DNA of 64,000 nucleotides from DATAVB01 sp040414495 (GTDB taxonomy: Bacteria; Actinomycetota; Actinomycetes; Mycobacteriales; QHCD01), in the NCBI GenBank assembly GCA_040414495.1, contig JBEDUI010000285.1, positions 1 to 64,000 on the forward strand, given 5' to 3'. Numbering within the stretch: the first letter of the stretch is position 1; every line of letters starts with the position of its first letter. A program made the position numbers and the translations under genes. The notes under the pieces are model-generated. The model ran no database searches and had not been told where the DNA came from. It saw only the letters and a list, made by a program, of their open reading frames with translations. Positions 7,710 through 16,727 of the stretch are shown here, piece by piece.

Positions 7710-9365
7710 TTACGGCAGGAAGTCCAGGTCCGCGCCGAGGTCAGCGCCGAGAACTCGTTCGGCATAGAGCCGCCGCCAGCCTCGCTCGGGTGCCGGTGGC
7801 GGAGTCCACGCGGCGAGGCGGCGATCCAACTCGGCCGGATCTACCAGCAACTCCAGCCGACGGGCCGGTACGTCCAGCGAAATCTCGTCGCCGTCGCGGA
7901 CCAGCGCCAGCGGACCGCCGACCGCCGCCTCGGGCGCGCAATGCAGCACCACCGTCCCGTACGACGTACCGCTCATCCGGGCGTCCGAGACGCGGACCAT
8001 GTCCTTCACCCCGGCCGCGGCGAGCCGGCGCGGGATCGGGAACGACCCAGCCTCGGGCATCCCGGCGCCGACCGGGCCGGCGTTGCGCAGCACCAACACG
8101 TCCTCCGGTCTGACGTCGACCTCGTCGATCCGGGCCAGGTCGGCCGGCGTATCGAACAGCACGGCCCGACCCCGGTGCCGCAGCAGCGAATCGGTCGCGG
8201 CGGACACCTTGATCAGCGCACCGTCCGGGGCGAGCGAGCCACGCAAGACCGCCAACGCGCCGGGTGGCCCGACCGGTGAGTCGAGTGTCCCGATCGTGCT
8301 CTGCCACGGCTGCGGCGGCTCGACATCGCCGATCGCCTCGCGCACGCTGCGGCCGTCGACACGCAATGCCTCCAACTCCAGCAGCGGTTCCAGTGCCCGC
8401 AGCAGAACCGGTACGCCGCCAGCACGGTGAAAGTCCTCCATGTATCCGACGCCCGACGGCTTGCAGTCCACCAACAGCGGCACGCCAGACGCGACTCGGT
8501 CCACATCAGACAGATCCACCGAGATCCCGGCCCGGCGGGCGGCGGCGAGCAGGTGGATGACCGCGTTGGTCGAACCGCCGACCGCGGCCAGTACGGTCAG
8601 CGCGTTGCGGAACGACGCCGGGGTCAGCAGTCGGCTCGGCATGAGGTGTTCCGCGGCCAACCGCACCGCCCGGCGCCCGCTGGCTGCCGCGTGTCGCAGC
8701 CGGTCTCCGGTCGTAGCCGGCGCGGCCGCGCCACCGGGCAGCATCATCCCGAGCGCCTCGACCACGCACGCCATGCTCGAGGCCGTACCCATCACCATGC
8801 AGGTCCCGGCGGTCGGGCACAGCTGTTGCTCGACCTCGGCGATCTCGGCCTCGCTCAGCTCGCCGGCCCGGTGCCGGGCCCACTGCTGCCGGCAGTCGGT
8901 GCAGGCGCCGAGCCGGGTACCGCGCCAACTGCCGGTCATCATCGGCCCGGCCACGACCAACAGCGCCGGTATGTCGGCCGAGATGGCCGCCATCAGCTGC
9001 GCCGGCACGGTCTTGTCGCAGCCGCCTAGCAGGACGACCGCGTCCATCGGTTGGGCCCGGATCAGCTCCTCGGTCTCCATCGCCGCGAGGTTGCGGAACA
9101 GCATCGAGGTGGGCGAGAGCAGCGTCTCGCCCAACGACATGGTCGGGAACGCCATCGGCAGGCCACCGGCCTCCAGCACGCCCCGACGTACCGCCTCGAG
9201 CAACTCGGGCATTTGGCGGTGACAGGGCGTGTAATCCGAGCAGGTGTGGGCGATCCCGATCATCGGGCGGGACAAGTCGTCGCGGTCGTACCCGGCGGCG
9301 GCCAGAAAAGCCCCGCGCAGATATCGGCTGAATCCGTCGTCTCCGTACGAGGTGAGATTCTCCAT
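7710..9365 (-). CDS. IlvD/Edd-family dehydratase
   Basis: A 551-residue iron-sulfur dehydratase. Cysteines expected for cluster binding are in LLGGCDKTVP and CPTAGTCMVMGTASSM, with a further GACTDC; the N-terminal GIAHTCSDYTPCHRQMPELLEAVRRG stretch lies in the substrate region. Family members remove water from 2,3-dihydroxy acids (IlvD), 6-phosphogluconate (Edd) or sugar acids such as arabinonate and xylonate. The diverged HTCSDYTPCH motif, in place of the usual TW-type sequence of IlvD, suggests a sugar-acid dehydratase rather than the branched-chain enzyme, but this is inference. It is transcribed away from the aldo/keto reductase across a 138-bp spacer, and ends 52 bp from the convergent GNAT gene. 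Confidence 0.85.
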   Translation of the reverse strand: MENLTSYGDDGFSRYLRGAFLAAAGYDRDDLSRPMIGIAHTCSDYTPCHRQMPELLEAVRRGVLEAGGLPMAFPTMSLGETLLSPTSMLFRNLAAMETEELIRAQPMDAVVLLGGCDKTVPAQLMAAISADIPALLVVAGPMMTGSWRGTRLGACTDCRQQWARHRAGELSEAEIAEVEQQLCPTAGTCMVMGTASSMACVVEALGMMLPGGAAAPATTGDRLRHAAASGRRAVRLAAEHLMPSRLLTPASFRNALTVLAAVGGSTNAVIHLLAAARRAGISVDLSDVDRVASGVPLLVDCKPSGVGYMEDFHRAGGVPVLLRALEPLLELEALRVDGRSVREAIGDVEPPQPWQSTIGTLDSPVGPPGALAVLRGSLAPDGALIKVSAATDSLLRHRGRAVLFDTPADLARIDEVDVRPEDVLVLRNAGPVGAGMPEAGSFPIPRRLAAAGVKDMVRVSDARMSGTSYGTVVLHCAPEAAVGGPLALVRDGDEISLDVPARRLELLVDPAELDRRLAAWTPPPAPERGWRRLYAERVLGADLGADLDFLP

Positions 9366-9503
9366 GGCCTGATGTTCACGTACTTTTCGATCAATTCACC
9401 GCTCGCGCCGCGGCCGTATGTGGCCATCGTGTCGTCGGGAACCGGCCGTATTGTCGGTCGAAAATGGCCGGCAAATAAGGGATTTACGAGAGGGACGTGA
9501 CGC

Positions 9504-10547
9504 ATGACGGAGACGCGGTTTCTGGGCAGCAGCGGGATGCAGGTGCCGGTCCTGACGCTCGGCACGATGACGTTCGGCGGGGCGGGCCGGCACGCCAAAA
9601 TGGGTGATGTCCAAGTGGCCGACGCGAGCCGCATGATCGACATCTGCCTGGAGCACGGCGTCAATTTCATCGATACCGCCGACGTGTATTCGAACGGGCT
9701 GTCCGAGGAAATCGTCGGCCAGGCTGTCGCCAAGCGCCGCGATCAGGTGCTGATCGCGACCAAACTGAACGGCGCGATGGGCGATGGCCCCAACGACCGG
9801 GGTCAGTCCCGGCACCACATCATCGAGGCGTGCGAGGCGAGCCTGCGCCGGATGGGAGTCGACTACATCGACCTCTACCAGGTGCATTCGATCGACGAGC
9901 GAACGCCGCTGGAGGAGAGCCTGGGCGCGCTCGATGATCTGGTGCGGGCGGGCAAGGTGCGTTATATCGGCTGCTCGAATTACTCGGCCTGGCACCTGAT
10001 GAAGGCGCTCGCGACCTCGGAGCGGCGGAACCTGGAGCGGTACGTCAGCCTGCAGGCGTACTACAGCCTGGTCGGTCGCGAGTTGGAGCACGAGCTGATC
10101 CCGGTCAGCCAGGACCAGGGCGTCGGCATTCTGGTGTGGAGCCCGCTGGCAGGCGGGTTCCTGACTGGCAAGCAGCGGCGGGGCGAGCGTCCGCCGGCCG
10201 GCAGCCGTCGGGCCGAGCTGGGTGACACCGGCACGCTGGATCTGGAGTACGGGCACGCCGTGGTCGACGCGTTGGATGCCATCGCTCGCGAGCGCGGGGT
10301 CAGCATCGCTCAGGTCGCGATCAACTGGCTGCTGCGCCGGCCCGCGGTCACGTCGGTGATCATCGGCGCGCGGACGGTCGAGCAGCTCGAGGACAACCTG
10401 GCCAGCGCATCGTGGGTGCTGACCGATGAGGAGGTGGCCACCCTCGATGCGGTCAGCGCGCGGCCGCTGCCGTACCCGTTCTGGCACCAGCAGGGGTTGA
10501 ACGCCCCGCGGATGAAGTACACAATCTCGGGCTCGGGCCAGCAGTAA
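9504..10547 (+). CDS. aldo/keto reductase
   Basis: A 347-residue NADPH-dependent oxidoreductase with the (beta/alpha)8 fold. The catalytic tetrad is visible: Asp and Tyr in FIDTADVYSNGLSEE, Lys in VLIATKLNGAMG and His in DLYQVHSIDERTPLEE. The C-terminal SVIIGARTVEQLEDNLASASW is the cofactor-binding part shared with the YajO/Tas-like subgroup. AGAGGGA (9489-9495) precedes the ATG. It is divergent from the IlvD/Edd gene and is followed, 47 bp after its stop, by a large inverted repeat. Confidence 0.92.
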   Translation: MTETRFLGSSGMQVPVLTLGTMTFGGAGRHAKMGDVQVADASRMIDICLEHGVNFIDTADVYSNGLSEEIVGQAVAKRRDQVLIATKLNGAMGDGPNDRGQSRHHIIEACEASLRRMGVDYIDLYQVHSIDERTPLEESLGALDDLVRAGKVRYIGCSNYSAWHLMKALATSERRNLERYVSLQAYYSLVGRELEHELIPVSQDQGVGILVWSPLAGGFLTGKQRRGERPPAGSRRAELGDTGTLDLEYGHAVVDALDAIARERGVSIAQVAINWLLRRPAVTSVIIGARTVEQLEDNLASASWVLTDEEVATLDAVSARPLPYPFWHQQGLNAPRMKYTISGSGQQ

Positions 10548-10593
10548 GCCCGAACTCTCGCCCGCTCGTGCGTCTGCGCGCTCGTGCGCTTCC

Positions 10594-10671
10594 GCTGTTG
10601 ATCATGGAGTTCCCTGCGCGACACGCCGGCGACACGCCGACGATTTTGTCGGGAACTCCATGATCAACAGC
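10594..10671. repeat. dispersed hairpin repeat, copy 1 (type A)
   Basis: Perfect 21-bp inverted arms (10594-10614 and 10651-10671; arm core TTGATCATGGAGTTCCC) enclose a 36-nt loop containing two copies of CGACACGCCG and a smaller CGAC/GTCG hairpin. It is located between the aldo/keto reductase stop and argC. It lacks a T tract. It is a near-copy of the element at 35650-35725, with compensatory changes in the arms. Confidence 0.9.
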
Positions 10672-10742
10672 TGGTGAGCGCACGTCGGCGGTCGATAGCT
10701 CGCTTACGCGTCCGAACTCCGAGCGCCCAGTCCAAAACGGTC

Positions 10743-10771
10743 TTGCATGACCATGCGCGCTCCCGCATAAT
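10743..10771 (+). promoter_or_regulatory. argC promoter with candidate ARG box
   Basis: TTGCAT (10743-10748) and CATAAT (10766-10771) are separated by 17 bp and place the transcription start at or next to the argC ATG at 10779. The inverted repeat GCATG-AC-CATGC (10745-10756) overlaps the -35 region and resembles half-sites of ArgR operators; a further TGCATG overlaps the start codon. ArgR, encoded in the same operon, is the likely repressor. The operator assignment is inference. Confidence 0.6.
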
Positions 10772-10778
10772 GATGTGC

Positions 10779-11792
10779 ATGGGTCTGAGTGTGGGGGTTG
10801 CCGGTGCCAGTGGCTACGCAGGTGGGGAGCTGCTCCGCCTGATCGACGCTCATCCGGATCTCACGGTCGGACCGATCACCGCGCACGGGAACGCGGGGGA
10901 GCCGCTCGGCGCGGTGCATCCGCAACTGCCCGGTCTGGCCGACCGCGTGCTCGCGCCGACGAGCGCCGAGTCGTTGGCCGGCGCCGATTTGGTCTTCCTG
11001 GCCCTGCCGCACGGACAGTCGGCGGCGCTGGCCGAGCAGTTGCCGCCCGAGGTCAAGATCGTCGATCTGGGCGCCGATTTCCGGCTGGCCGATCCGGCGC
11101 AGTGGCGGGCTTATTACCCGGGCGAGCATGCCGGGACGTGGACCTACGGCCTGCCCGAGCTGCCCGGCCAGCGGTCGCTGATCGCCGGCAGCGACCGGGT
11201 CGCCAACACCGGCTGCTACGCCGTGTCGATCACGCTGGCGCTCGCCCCGCTCATCGCGGCCGATGTCGTCGACCCGGACGATGTCGTCGTGGTCGCTTCC
11301 TCCGGCACGTCCGGCGCCGGCCGGTCGGCCAAGCCGCACCTGCTGGGCAGCGAGATCATGGGCGACCTGTCGCCGTACAAGGTCGGCGCCCACCAACACG
11401 TACCGGAAATCAAACAGGCCACCGGCGCGACCTCGCTGTCCTTCACCCCGGTCCTGGCGCCGATGCCACGCGGCATCCTCGCCAGCGTGACGGCAAAACC
11501 GCGCCCCGGCCGGACCGTGAAAGACATCCGCGAGGCCCTCGATCAGGCCTATGCCGGCGAGCCGTTCGTGCATCTGCTGCCCGATGGTCGTTGGCCGCAT
11601 ACCGCCGCCACCTTCGGGTCCAATGCGGCGCAACTACAGACCACTGTGGACATCGACTCGGGCCGGGTGATTGTCATCAGCGCCATCGACAACCTGGGCA
11701 AGGGCGCGGCCGGTCAGGCGGTGCAGAACGCCAACCTCATGCTCGGCCTCGACGAGACAGCGGGCCTGTCGGCCAATGGGGTGGCCCCGTGA
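10779..11792 (+). CDS. argC: N-acetyl-gamma-glutamyl-phosphate reductase
   Basis: Third step of arginine synthesis: NADPH-dependent reduction of N-acetylglutamyl phosphate to the semialdehyde. The 337-residue product begins MGLSVGVAGASGYAGGELLRL (nucleotide-binding loop GASGYAGG) and contains the active-site Cys in ANTGCYAVS and the GTSGAGRSAKP loop. ATG at 10779 is chosen because the promoter points to a leaderless message; upstream in-frame ATGs at 10770 and 10773 would lie inside or next to the -10. First gene of the arg operon. Confidence 0.95.
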   Translation: MGLSVGVAGASGYAGGELLRLIDAHPDLTVGPITAHGNAGEPLGAVHPQLPGLADRVLAPTSAESLAGADLVFLALPHGQSAALAEQLPPEVKIVDLGADFRLADPAQWRAYYPGEHAGTWTYGLPELPGQRSLIAGSDRVANTGCYAVSITLALAPLIAADVVDPDDVVVVASSGTSGAGRSAKPHLLGSEIMGDLSPYKVGAHQHVPEIKQATGATSLSFTPVLAPMPRGILASVTAKPRPGRTVKDIREALDQAYAGEPFVHLLPDGRWPHTAATFGSNAAQLQTTVDIDSGRVIVISAIDNLGKGAAGQAVQNANLMLGLDETAGLSANGVAP

Positions 11793-11815
11793 GCTGCTAC
11801 CCCGGCGCCCTACTG

Positions 11816-11828
11816 CGCTCCGCTCCTC
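11816..11828 (-). repeat. GAGGAGCGGAGCG junction repeat (copy 1)
   Basis: The 13-mer GAGGAGCGGAGCG is present on the minus strand in the argC-argJ spacer and on the plus strand at 13991-14003, inside the last codons of argB. A related direct repeat occurs at 19650-19674. All three lie at gene junctions of the arg cluster. Confidence 0.5.
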
Positions 11829-11901
11829 AGTCGCCGTCGCCGATCGCTCGGCGCTGCCAGTTCCGGCAGCTCCCTACGATGCTCACTCCGCAGGACGCCT
11901 C

Positions 11902-13053
11902 ATGACCGTTACGGCAGCGGCCGGATTCCGCGCCTCAGGCGTGGCCGCCGGCATCAAGGGCGAGGGCGCACTGGACCTCGCGGTCGTGGTCAACGACGGA
12001 CCGTCCGATGTGGCCGCCGGGGTATTTACCAGCAACCGGATCAAGGCCGCCCCGGTGCTCTGGTCGCAGCAGGTGCTCACGACCGGTCGGGTACGGGCCG
12101 TGGTGCTCAACTCCGGTGGCGCGAACGCCTGTACCGGACCGGACGGATTCGCCGACACCCACAAGACCGCCGAACACGCCGCGGCGGCTCTCAATATCGG
12201 CGCCATCGACGTAGCGATCTGTTCCACCGGTGTGATCGGCGACCGGTTGCCGCTGGACGCATTACTGTCCGGTGTGGACAAAGCCGTGCCGGCCCTGGAC
12301 GGCGATGGCGGGGCCGACGCGGCCACAGCCATCATGACCACCGACACGGTCGCCAAAACCACTGTCGTACAAGGAAAAGGTTGGACCATTGGCGGTATGG
12401 CCAAGGGCGCGGGAATGCTCGCCCCGGCCCTGGCGACCATGCTCTGCGTACTGACCACCGACGCGGTCGTCGATCAGTTCACCGCCGACAACGCCTTGCG
12501 CGCGGCCACCAGCCACACGTTCGACCGCATCGACGTGGACGGCTGTATGTCCACCAACGACACCGTGTTGTTGCTGGCCAGTGGCGCGTCCGGTGTCACA
12601 CCGTCCTATGAGGACTTCGCCGCGGCGGTATGGGACGCCTGCCACGACCTGGCCATGCAGTTGGTCGCCGACGCCGAGGGCGCGACCAAACGCATTGCGG
12701 TCGAAATACGCAATGCCGCCTCCGAGGCCGACGCGCTGGAAGTGGGCCGGTCGGTGGCCGGAAATGCGTTGTTGAAATGCGCGCTCTACGGCAACGACCC
12801 GTACTGGGGCCGCGTATTGGCCGCTGTCGGCACCACGCAGGCCGAATTCGAGCCGGACCAACTCGATGTGTCGTTCAACGGAATACAGGTCTGCCAGGCC
12901 GGTACGGCAAAGCCAGGCGCGCCCACAGTGGACATTTCCGGGCGCGAGATCACGATTTCGGTTGATCTGCATGCCGGTACGGAAAACGCGACCGTCTGGA
13001 CCACGGATTTGACTCCCGAGTACGTTTACGAGAATTCGGCCTATACGACATGA
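11902..13053 (+). CDS. argJ: bifunctional ornithine acetyltransferase / N-acetylglutamate synthase
   Basis: Transfers the acetyl group from N-acetylornithine to glutamate, which recycles it; many actinobacterial members also use acetyl-CoA. The 383-residue precursor has the self-cleavage site in KGAGMLAPALATMLCVLTTD: cleavage before the Thr of ATML yields alpha and beta chains, with that Thr as nucleophile. Other family segments are NSGGANACTG and CSTGVIGDRLPLD. ATG at 11902 is used because the protein then starts MTVTAAAGFRASGVAAGIKG, as in the family. A 109-bp spacer with a GGAGCGGAGC-type repeat separates it from argC. Confidence 0.95.
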   Translation: MTVTAAAGFRASGVAAGIKGEGALDLAVVVNDGPSDVAAGVFTSNRIKAAPVLWSQQVLTTGRVRAVVLNSGGANACTGPDGFADTHKTAEHAAAALNIGAIDVAICSTGVIGDRLPLDALLSGVDKAVPALDGDGGADAATAIMTTDTVAKTTVVQGKGWTIGGMAKGAGMLAPALATMLCVLTTDAVVDQFTADNALRAATSHTFDRIDVDGCMSTNDTVLLLASGASGVTPSYEDFAAAVWDACHDLAMQLVADAEGATKRIAVEIRNAASEADALEVGRSVAGNALLKCALYGNDPYWGRVLAAVGTTQAEFEPDQLDVSFNGIQVCQAGTAKPGAPTVDISGREITISVDLHAGTENATVWTTDLTPEYVYENSAYTT

Positions 13054-14024
13054 CCGATCCGGTAGGAATCAAAGCCGCAACGTTGGTTGAGGCGCTGCCG
13101 TGGCTGGAACGCTTTCACGGCGCGATTGTCGTGATCAAGTACGGCGGGCATGCCATGACCGAGCCGGAGTTGCGAACGACGTTCGCGCAGGATGTCGTGT
13201 TGCTGCGGTATTTCGGGCTCAAGCCGGTGATCGTGCACGGTGGTGGGCCGCAGATCAACGCGCACCTGGACCGGCTCGGCATCGAGTCGGAATTCCGCGG
13301 CGGGTTGCGGGTCACTACGCCCGAGACCATGCAGGTCGTGCGGATGGTGTTGGTCGGACAGGTCAACCGCGACGTGGTCGGCGATATCAACGCGCACGGG
13401 CCGTTCGCGGTTGGACTGTCCGGTGAGGACGGCGGGCTGTTCACGGCCGAGCGTCGCGGCGCGGTGGTGGACGGCGAGGAGGTCGACATCGGCGCCGTCG
13501 GCGACATTGTCGCGGTCGACCCGGGAGCCGTACACAGCCTGCTGGATGACGGCCGGATCCCGGTCGTGGCGACGGTGGCATCTGGCCGGGACGGCGAGAT
13601 TTACAACGTCAACGCCGACACCGCCGCGGCCGCGCTGGCCAGTGCGCTGCAGGCGCAGAAACTGGTCGTGCTCACCGACGTCGAGGGCCTGTACGCCGAC
13701 TGGCCGGCCACCGACTCGTTGATCAGCGAGCTCAAGGCCAACGAGCTCGAACCGATGCTGCCCAACCTCTCGGCCGGGATGGTGCCGAAGATGGAGGCCT
13801 GCCTGCGCGCGGTTCGCGGCGGTGTCGGCCAGGCGCACGTGCTCGACGGGCGGGTGCCGCATGTGGTGCTGCTCGAGGTATTCACCGACGAAGGCGTAGG
13901 AACGATGGTGCTTCCCGATAGCGGCGAGCCGACAGCGAGTGAGCATCGCAGGGCAGACGGTGCCAAGGAGTTTCTCAACCCTGGAAGCCCGAGGAGCGGA
14001 GCGAGCGCGGAGGCGAGCCAATGA
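13050..14024 (+). CDS. argB: acetylglutamate kinase
   Basis: Phosphorylates N-acetylglutamate, the committed step and usual target of arginine feedback. The 324-residue protein has the amino acid kinase motifs VVIKYGGHAM, KPVIVHGGGPQIN, the substrate segment RGGLRVTTPETM and NVNADTAAAALA. ATG overlaps the argJ stop by 4 bp (ATGA). The last 30 or so residues (after MVLPDSGEP) go beyond the conserved end of the family and are encoded by a GAGGAGCGGAGCG repeat, which suggests that a small repeat has extended the reading frame. Confidence 0.96.
   Translation: MTDPVGIKAATLVEALPWLERFHGAIVVIKYGGHAMTEPELRTTFAQDVVLLRYFGLKPVIVHGGGPQINAHLDRLGIESEFRGGLRVTTPETMQVVRMVLVGQVNRDVVGDINAHGPFAVGLSGEDGGLFTAERRGAVVDGEEVDIGAVGDIVAVDPGAVHSLLDDGRIPVVATVASGRDGEIYNVNADTAAAALASALQAQKLVVLTDVEGLYADWPATDSLISELKANELEPMLPNLSAGMVPKMEACLRAVRGGVGQAHVLDGRVPHVVLLEVFTDEGVGTMVLPDSGEPTASEHRRADGAKEFLNPGSPRSGASAEASQ
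13991..14003 (+). repeat. GAGGAGCGGAGCG junction repeat (copy 2)
   Basis: This copy lies in the final codons of argB, 18 bp before the argD start, and reads on into a GAGCGCGGAGGCGAGCC tract that also supplies the argD ribosome binding site. It is the exact reverse complement of the copy at 11816-11828. Confidence 0.5.
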
Positions 14025-15205
14025 GTACTGAGCTCGCGGCAATGCAGGCTCGGTGGAACGAGGCCTTCATGACCAACTACGGGACGCCGCCGCTGGCGAT
14101 TTCCCGTGGCAGCGGCGTCCGCCTCTGGGACGCCGACGGGAACAAGTACCTCGACCTGTACGCAGGTATCGCGGTCAGCGCCCTGGGCCACGCCCACCCG
14201 GCGATCGTCGATGCGGTCAGCCGGCAGATCGGCCTGGTGGCGCACACCACCAACCTGATGATCAACGAACGCGCGCTCGAACTCGGCGAACGACTGGCCG
14301 CGCTGGTCGGCCACGACGCTCGGGTTTTCCTATGCAACTCAGGGACCGAGGCCAACGAGGCCGCGATCAAACTGGTGCGGCGCGCCCGTCCCGACCGCAG
14401 CCAGATCATCGCGGCCGAGGGGGCCTTCCACGGCCGTACGATCGGCGCGTTGTCGATCACCGGCCAGCCCTCAAAGCGAACGCCGTTCGCACCGCTGATG
14501 CCGGACGTGACGTTCGTGCCGTACGGGGACACCGCGGCGCTGCGTAACGCGATCACCGAACAGACCGCGGCGGTGTTCCTGGAACCGGTACTGGGCGAGG
14601 CCGGCGTAATCCCGGCACCACCCGGCTACCTCAAGGCCGCCCGCGAGGCATGCGACGCCGCCGGCGCGGTACTGGTATTCGACGAGGTGCAGGGTGGAGT
14701 CGGCCGGGCCGGGGCCTGGTTCAGCCACCAGGTCGTCGAGCCGGGCATCATTCCGGACGTGATCACGATGGCCAAGGGCCTGGGCGGTGGGTTGCCGATC
14801 GGCGCCTGCCTCGGCCTGGGTGCGGCCGGATTGGCGTTGGGGCCGGGGGATCACGGCACCACGTTCGGCGGCAACGCCGTCTCCTGCGCGGCCGCACTGG
14901 CCACATTGGACACGATCGAGGCCAACGACCTGCTCGCAGCATCGCGGGACCGGGGCGAGCAGTTGGCGGCCGGGCTGCATCATGACCTGATCGAGGAAGT
15001 ACAAGGATTCGGGCTGTGGCGGGGCATCGAGCTGCGCGAGCCGGTGGCCAAGGAAGTCGAGGCCGCCGCCCGCCGGCACGGCGCGCTGGTCAATGCGGTC
15101 AGCCCGACCAGGGTCCGGCTCGCGCCGGCGCTGGTGATCAACGAAGCGGACATCGAGGCCGGTGTGGGGGCCGTACTCAAGGCAGTGGAGGAGGTGGCAC
15201 CGTAA
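14021..15205 (+). CDS. argD: acetylornithine aminotransferase
   Basis: PLP-dependent conversion of N-acetylglutamate semialdehyde to N-acetylornithine. The 394-residue class III transaminase has LYAGIAVSALGHAHP near the N-terminus, the cofactor phosphate loop CNSGTEANEAAIKL, FHGRTIGALS, the Asp of VFDEVQGGVGR and the Schiff-base Lys in ITMAKGLGGGLPIGA. ATG overlaps the argB stop by 4 bp, so translation is coupled. Confidence 0.96.
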   Translation: MSTELAAMQARWNEAFMTNYGTPPLAISRGSGVRLWDADGNKYLDLYAGIAVSALGHAHPAIVDAVSRQIGLVAHTTNLMINERALELGERLAALVGHDARVFLCNSGTEANEAAIKLVRRARPDRSQIIAAEGAFHGRTIGALSITGQPSKRTPFAPLMPDVTFVPYGDTAALRNAITEQTAAVFLEPVLGEAGVIPAPPGYLKAAREACDAAGAVLVFDEVQGGVGRAGAWFSHQVVEPGIIPDVITMAKGLGGGLPIGACLGLGAAGLALGPGDHGTTFGGNAVSCAAALATLDTIEANDLLAASRDRGEQLAAGLHHDLIEEVQGFGLWRGIELREPVAKEVEAAARRHGALVNAVSPTRVRLAPALVINEADIEAGVGAVLKAVEEVAP

Positions 15206-16126
15206 ATGCCACGGCATTTTCTGCGGGATGACGACCTGAGCCCGGCCGAGCAGGCCGAGGTCCTCGATCTCGCCGACGTACTGAAAAAGGACCGGTTCAG
15301 CCGCAAACCGCTGGCCGGACCCCGCACGGTGGCGGTGCTGTTCGACAAGCCAACCCTGCGGACCCAGCTCTCGTTCAGCACCGGCATCGCCGAGCTCGGC
15401 GGGCACCCGATGATCGTCGACTCCCGGCTGGCCAATGTCGGGGTACGCGAGTCGATCGCCGACACCGCCCGGGTTCTGGGCCGGCAGGTCGCCGCCGTGG
15501 TGTGGCGGACGTACGGGCAGGACCGGATCGAGGAGATGGCCGCGTACGCCGGGGTGCCGGTGATCAACGCGCTCACCGATTCCTTCCACCCGTGCCAGCT
15601 GTTGGCCGATCTGCAGACGATCCGCGAACACAAGGGCAGACTGGCCGGCCTGACCCTGGCCTACCTCGGCGATGGCGCCAACAACATGGCCCACTCGTAC
15701 GCCCTGGCCGGTGCGACCGCCGGCATGCACATCCGGATCGGATCGCCCGCCGGTTACGACCCGGACCCGGCGATAGTCGCGAAAGCCCAACAGATCGCCG
15801 CGCAGACCGGCGGCAGCGTCACCCACCGCCGCGACCCGAAATCCACAGTGGACGGTGCGGATGTACTCGTCACCGACACCTGGGTCTCGATGGGGCAGGA
15901 GGAGGAGTACGAGCACCGGATCGCCACATTCGGTCCGTACGCGCTGGATGATGCCGCGCTGGCGTTGGCCGACCCGGGCGCGATCGTGCTGCACTGCCTG
16001 CCGGCCTACCGCGGCAAGGAGATCGCGGCCTCGGTCATCGACGGTCCGGCCAGCGTCGTCTGGGACGAGGCGGAAAACCGGCTGCACGCCCAGAAAGCGT
16101 TGCTGGCCTGGCTTCTGGAACGGTAG
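15206..16126 (+). CDS. argF: ornithine carbamoyltransferase with an altered STRTR motif
   Basis: Makes citrulline from ornithine and carbamoyl phosphate. The 306-residue protein starts MPRHFLRDDDLSPAEQAEVLDLA, close to mycobacterial ArgF, and has FHPCQ, the SMGQE ornithine loop and HCLPAYRG with the catalytic Cys. The carbamoyl-phosphate motif, usually STRTR, reads TLRTQ here (DKPTLRTQLSF): the central Arg-Thr pair is kept but the last Arg is Gln. Start directly follows the argD stop. Function is not in doubt from context, but the substitution may change substrate affinity. Confidence 0.94.
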   Translation: MPRHFLRDDDLSPAEQAEVLDLADVLKKDRFSRKPLAGPRTVAVLFDKPTLRTQLSFSTGIAELGGHPMIVDSRLANVGVRESIADTARVLGRQVAAVVWRTYGQDRIEEMAAYAGVPVINALTDSFHPCQLLADLQTIREHKGRLAGLTLAYLGDGANNMAHSYALAGATAGMHIRIGSPAGYDPDPAIVAKAQQIAAQTGGSVTHRRDPKSTVDGADVLVTDTWVSMGQEEEYEHRIATFGPYALDDAALALADPGAIVLHCLPAYRGKEIAASVIDGPASVVWDEAENRLHAQKALLAWLLER

Positions 16127-16163
16127 TGACAGCCGCCGACGCACTCCTTTCCGCGGAGGCGCC

Positions 16164-16691
16164 ATGAGTATGTCCAAGGCCGCTCGCCACGACCGGATCA
16201 TCGCGCTGGTCTCGCACCAGCCGGTGCGGTCGCAGACCGAGCTGGCCAAGCTCCTGGCCGGCGAGGGCGTGGCGGTCACCCAGACCACGCTCTCGCGGGA
16301 TCTGGAGGAGCTCGGCGCGATCAAGCTGCGCGCGCCGGATGGGGGACCGCCGTCCTACGTGATTCCGGAGGACGGCACCCCGCCGCCGGTCCGCGCCATC
16401 ACCGCGCCCGGCCCGACGCTGCTGGCCCGCCGGCTGGCCGAACTGCTGGTGGCCGCGGAGCCGAGCGGCAACCTGGTCGTGTTGCGAACCCCGCCGGGAG
16501 CGGCGCATTTCCTGGCCTCGTCGTTGGACCGAGCCGGGCTCCCGGAGATCGTAGGCACCGTCGCCGGCGACGACACGGTGCTGGTGATCGCCCGGGAGCG
16601 CACCGAGGGCCGGCGAGCCGAAGGCGAGCACACAGTAGGCACTGCGTTGGCGGCCAAGCTACGCCGCATCGCCGAACACGCCGATCAATAA
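16164..16691 (+). CDS. argR: arginine repressor
   Basis: Hexameric, arginine-sensing DNA-binding protein. The 175-residue product has an N-terminal winged helix (residues about 5-75, RSQTELAKLLAGEGVAVTQ followed by TTLSRDLEELGAIKLR) and a C-terminal oligomerisation and arginine-binding domain (ending around GTVAGDDTVLVIARER). ATG at 16164 is preceded by CGGAGG at 16153-16158; longer in-frame readings overlap argF and lack a binding site. It sits inside the operon it is expected to control. Confidence 0.95.
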   Translation: MSMSKAARHDRIIALVSHQPVRSQTELAKLLAGEGVAVTQTTLSRDLEELGAIKLRAPDGGPPSYVIPEDGTPPPVRAITAPGPTLLARRLAELLVAAEPSGNLVVLRTPPGAAHFLASSLDRAGLPEIVGTVAGDDTVLVIARERTEGRRAEGEHTVGTALAAKLRRIAEHADQ

Positions 16692-16727
16692 ACGAAGCTG
16701 CATTGGATAACGAGGAGAAAACGTCCC

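Noticed and set aside
10594..10671. Rho-independent terminators for the four TGATCATG hairpins
   Set aside because: The loops are long (22-36 nt), and no T tracts follow. A role in ending or protecting RNA is possible but they are recorded as repeats.
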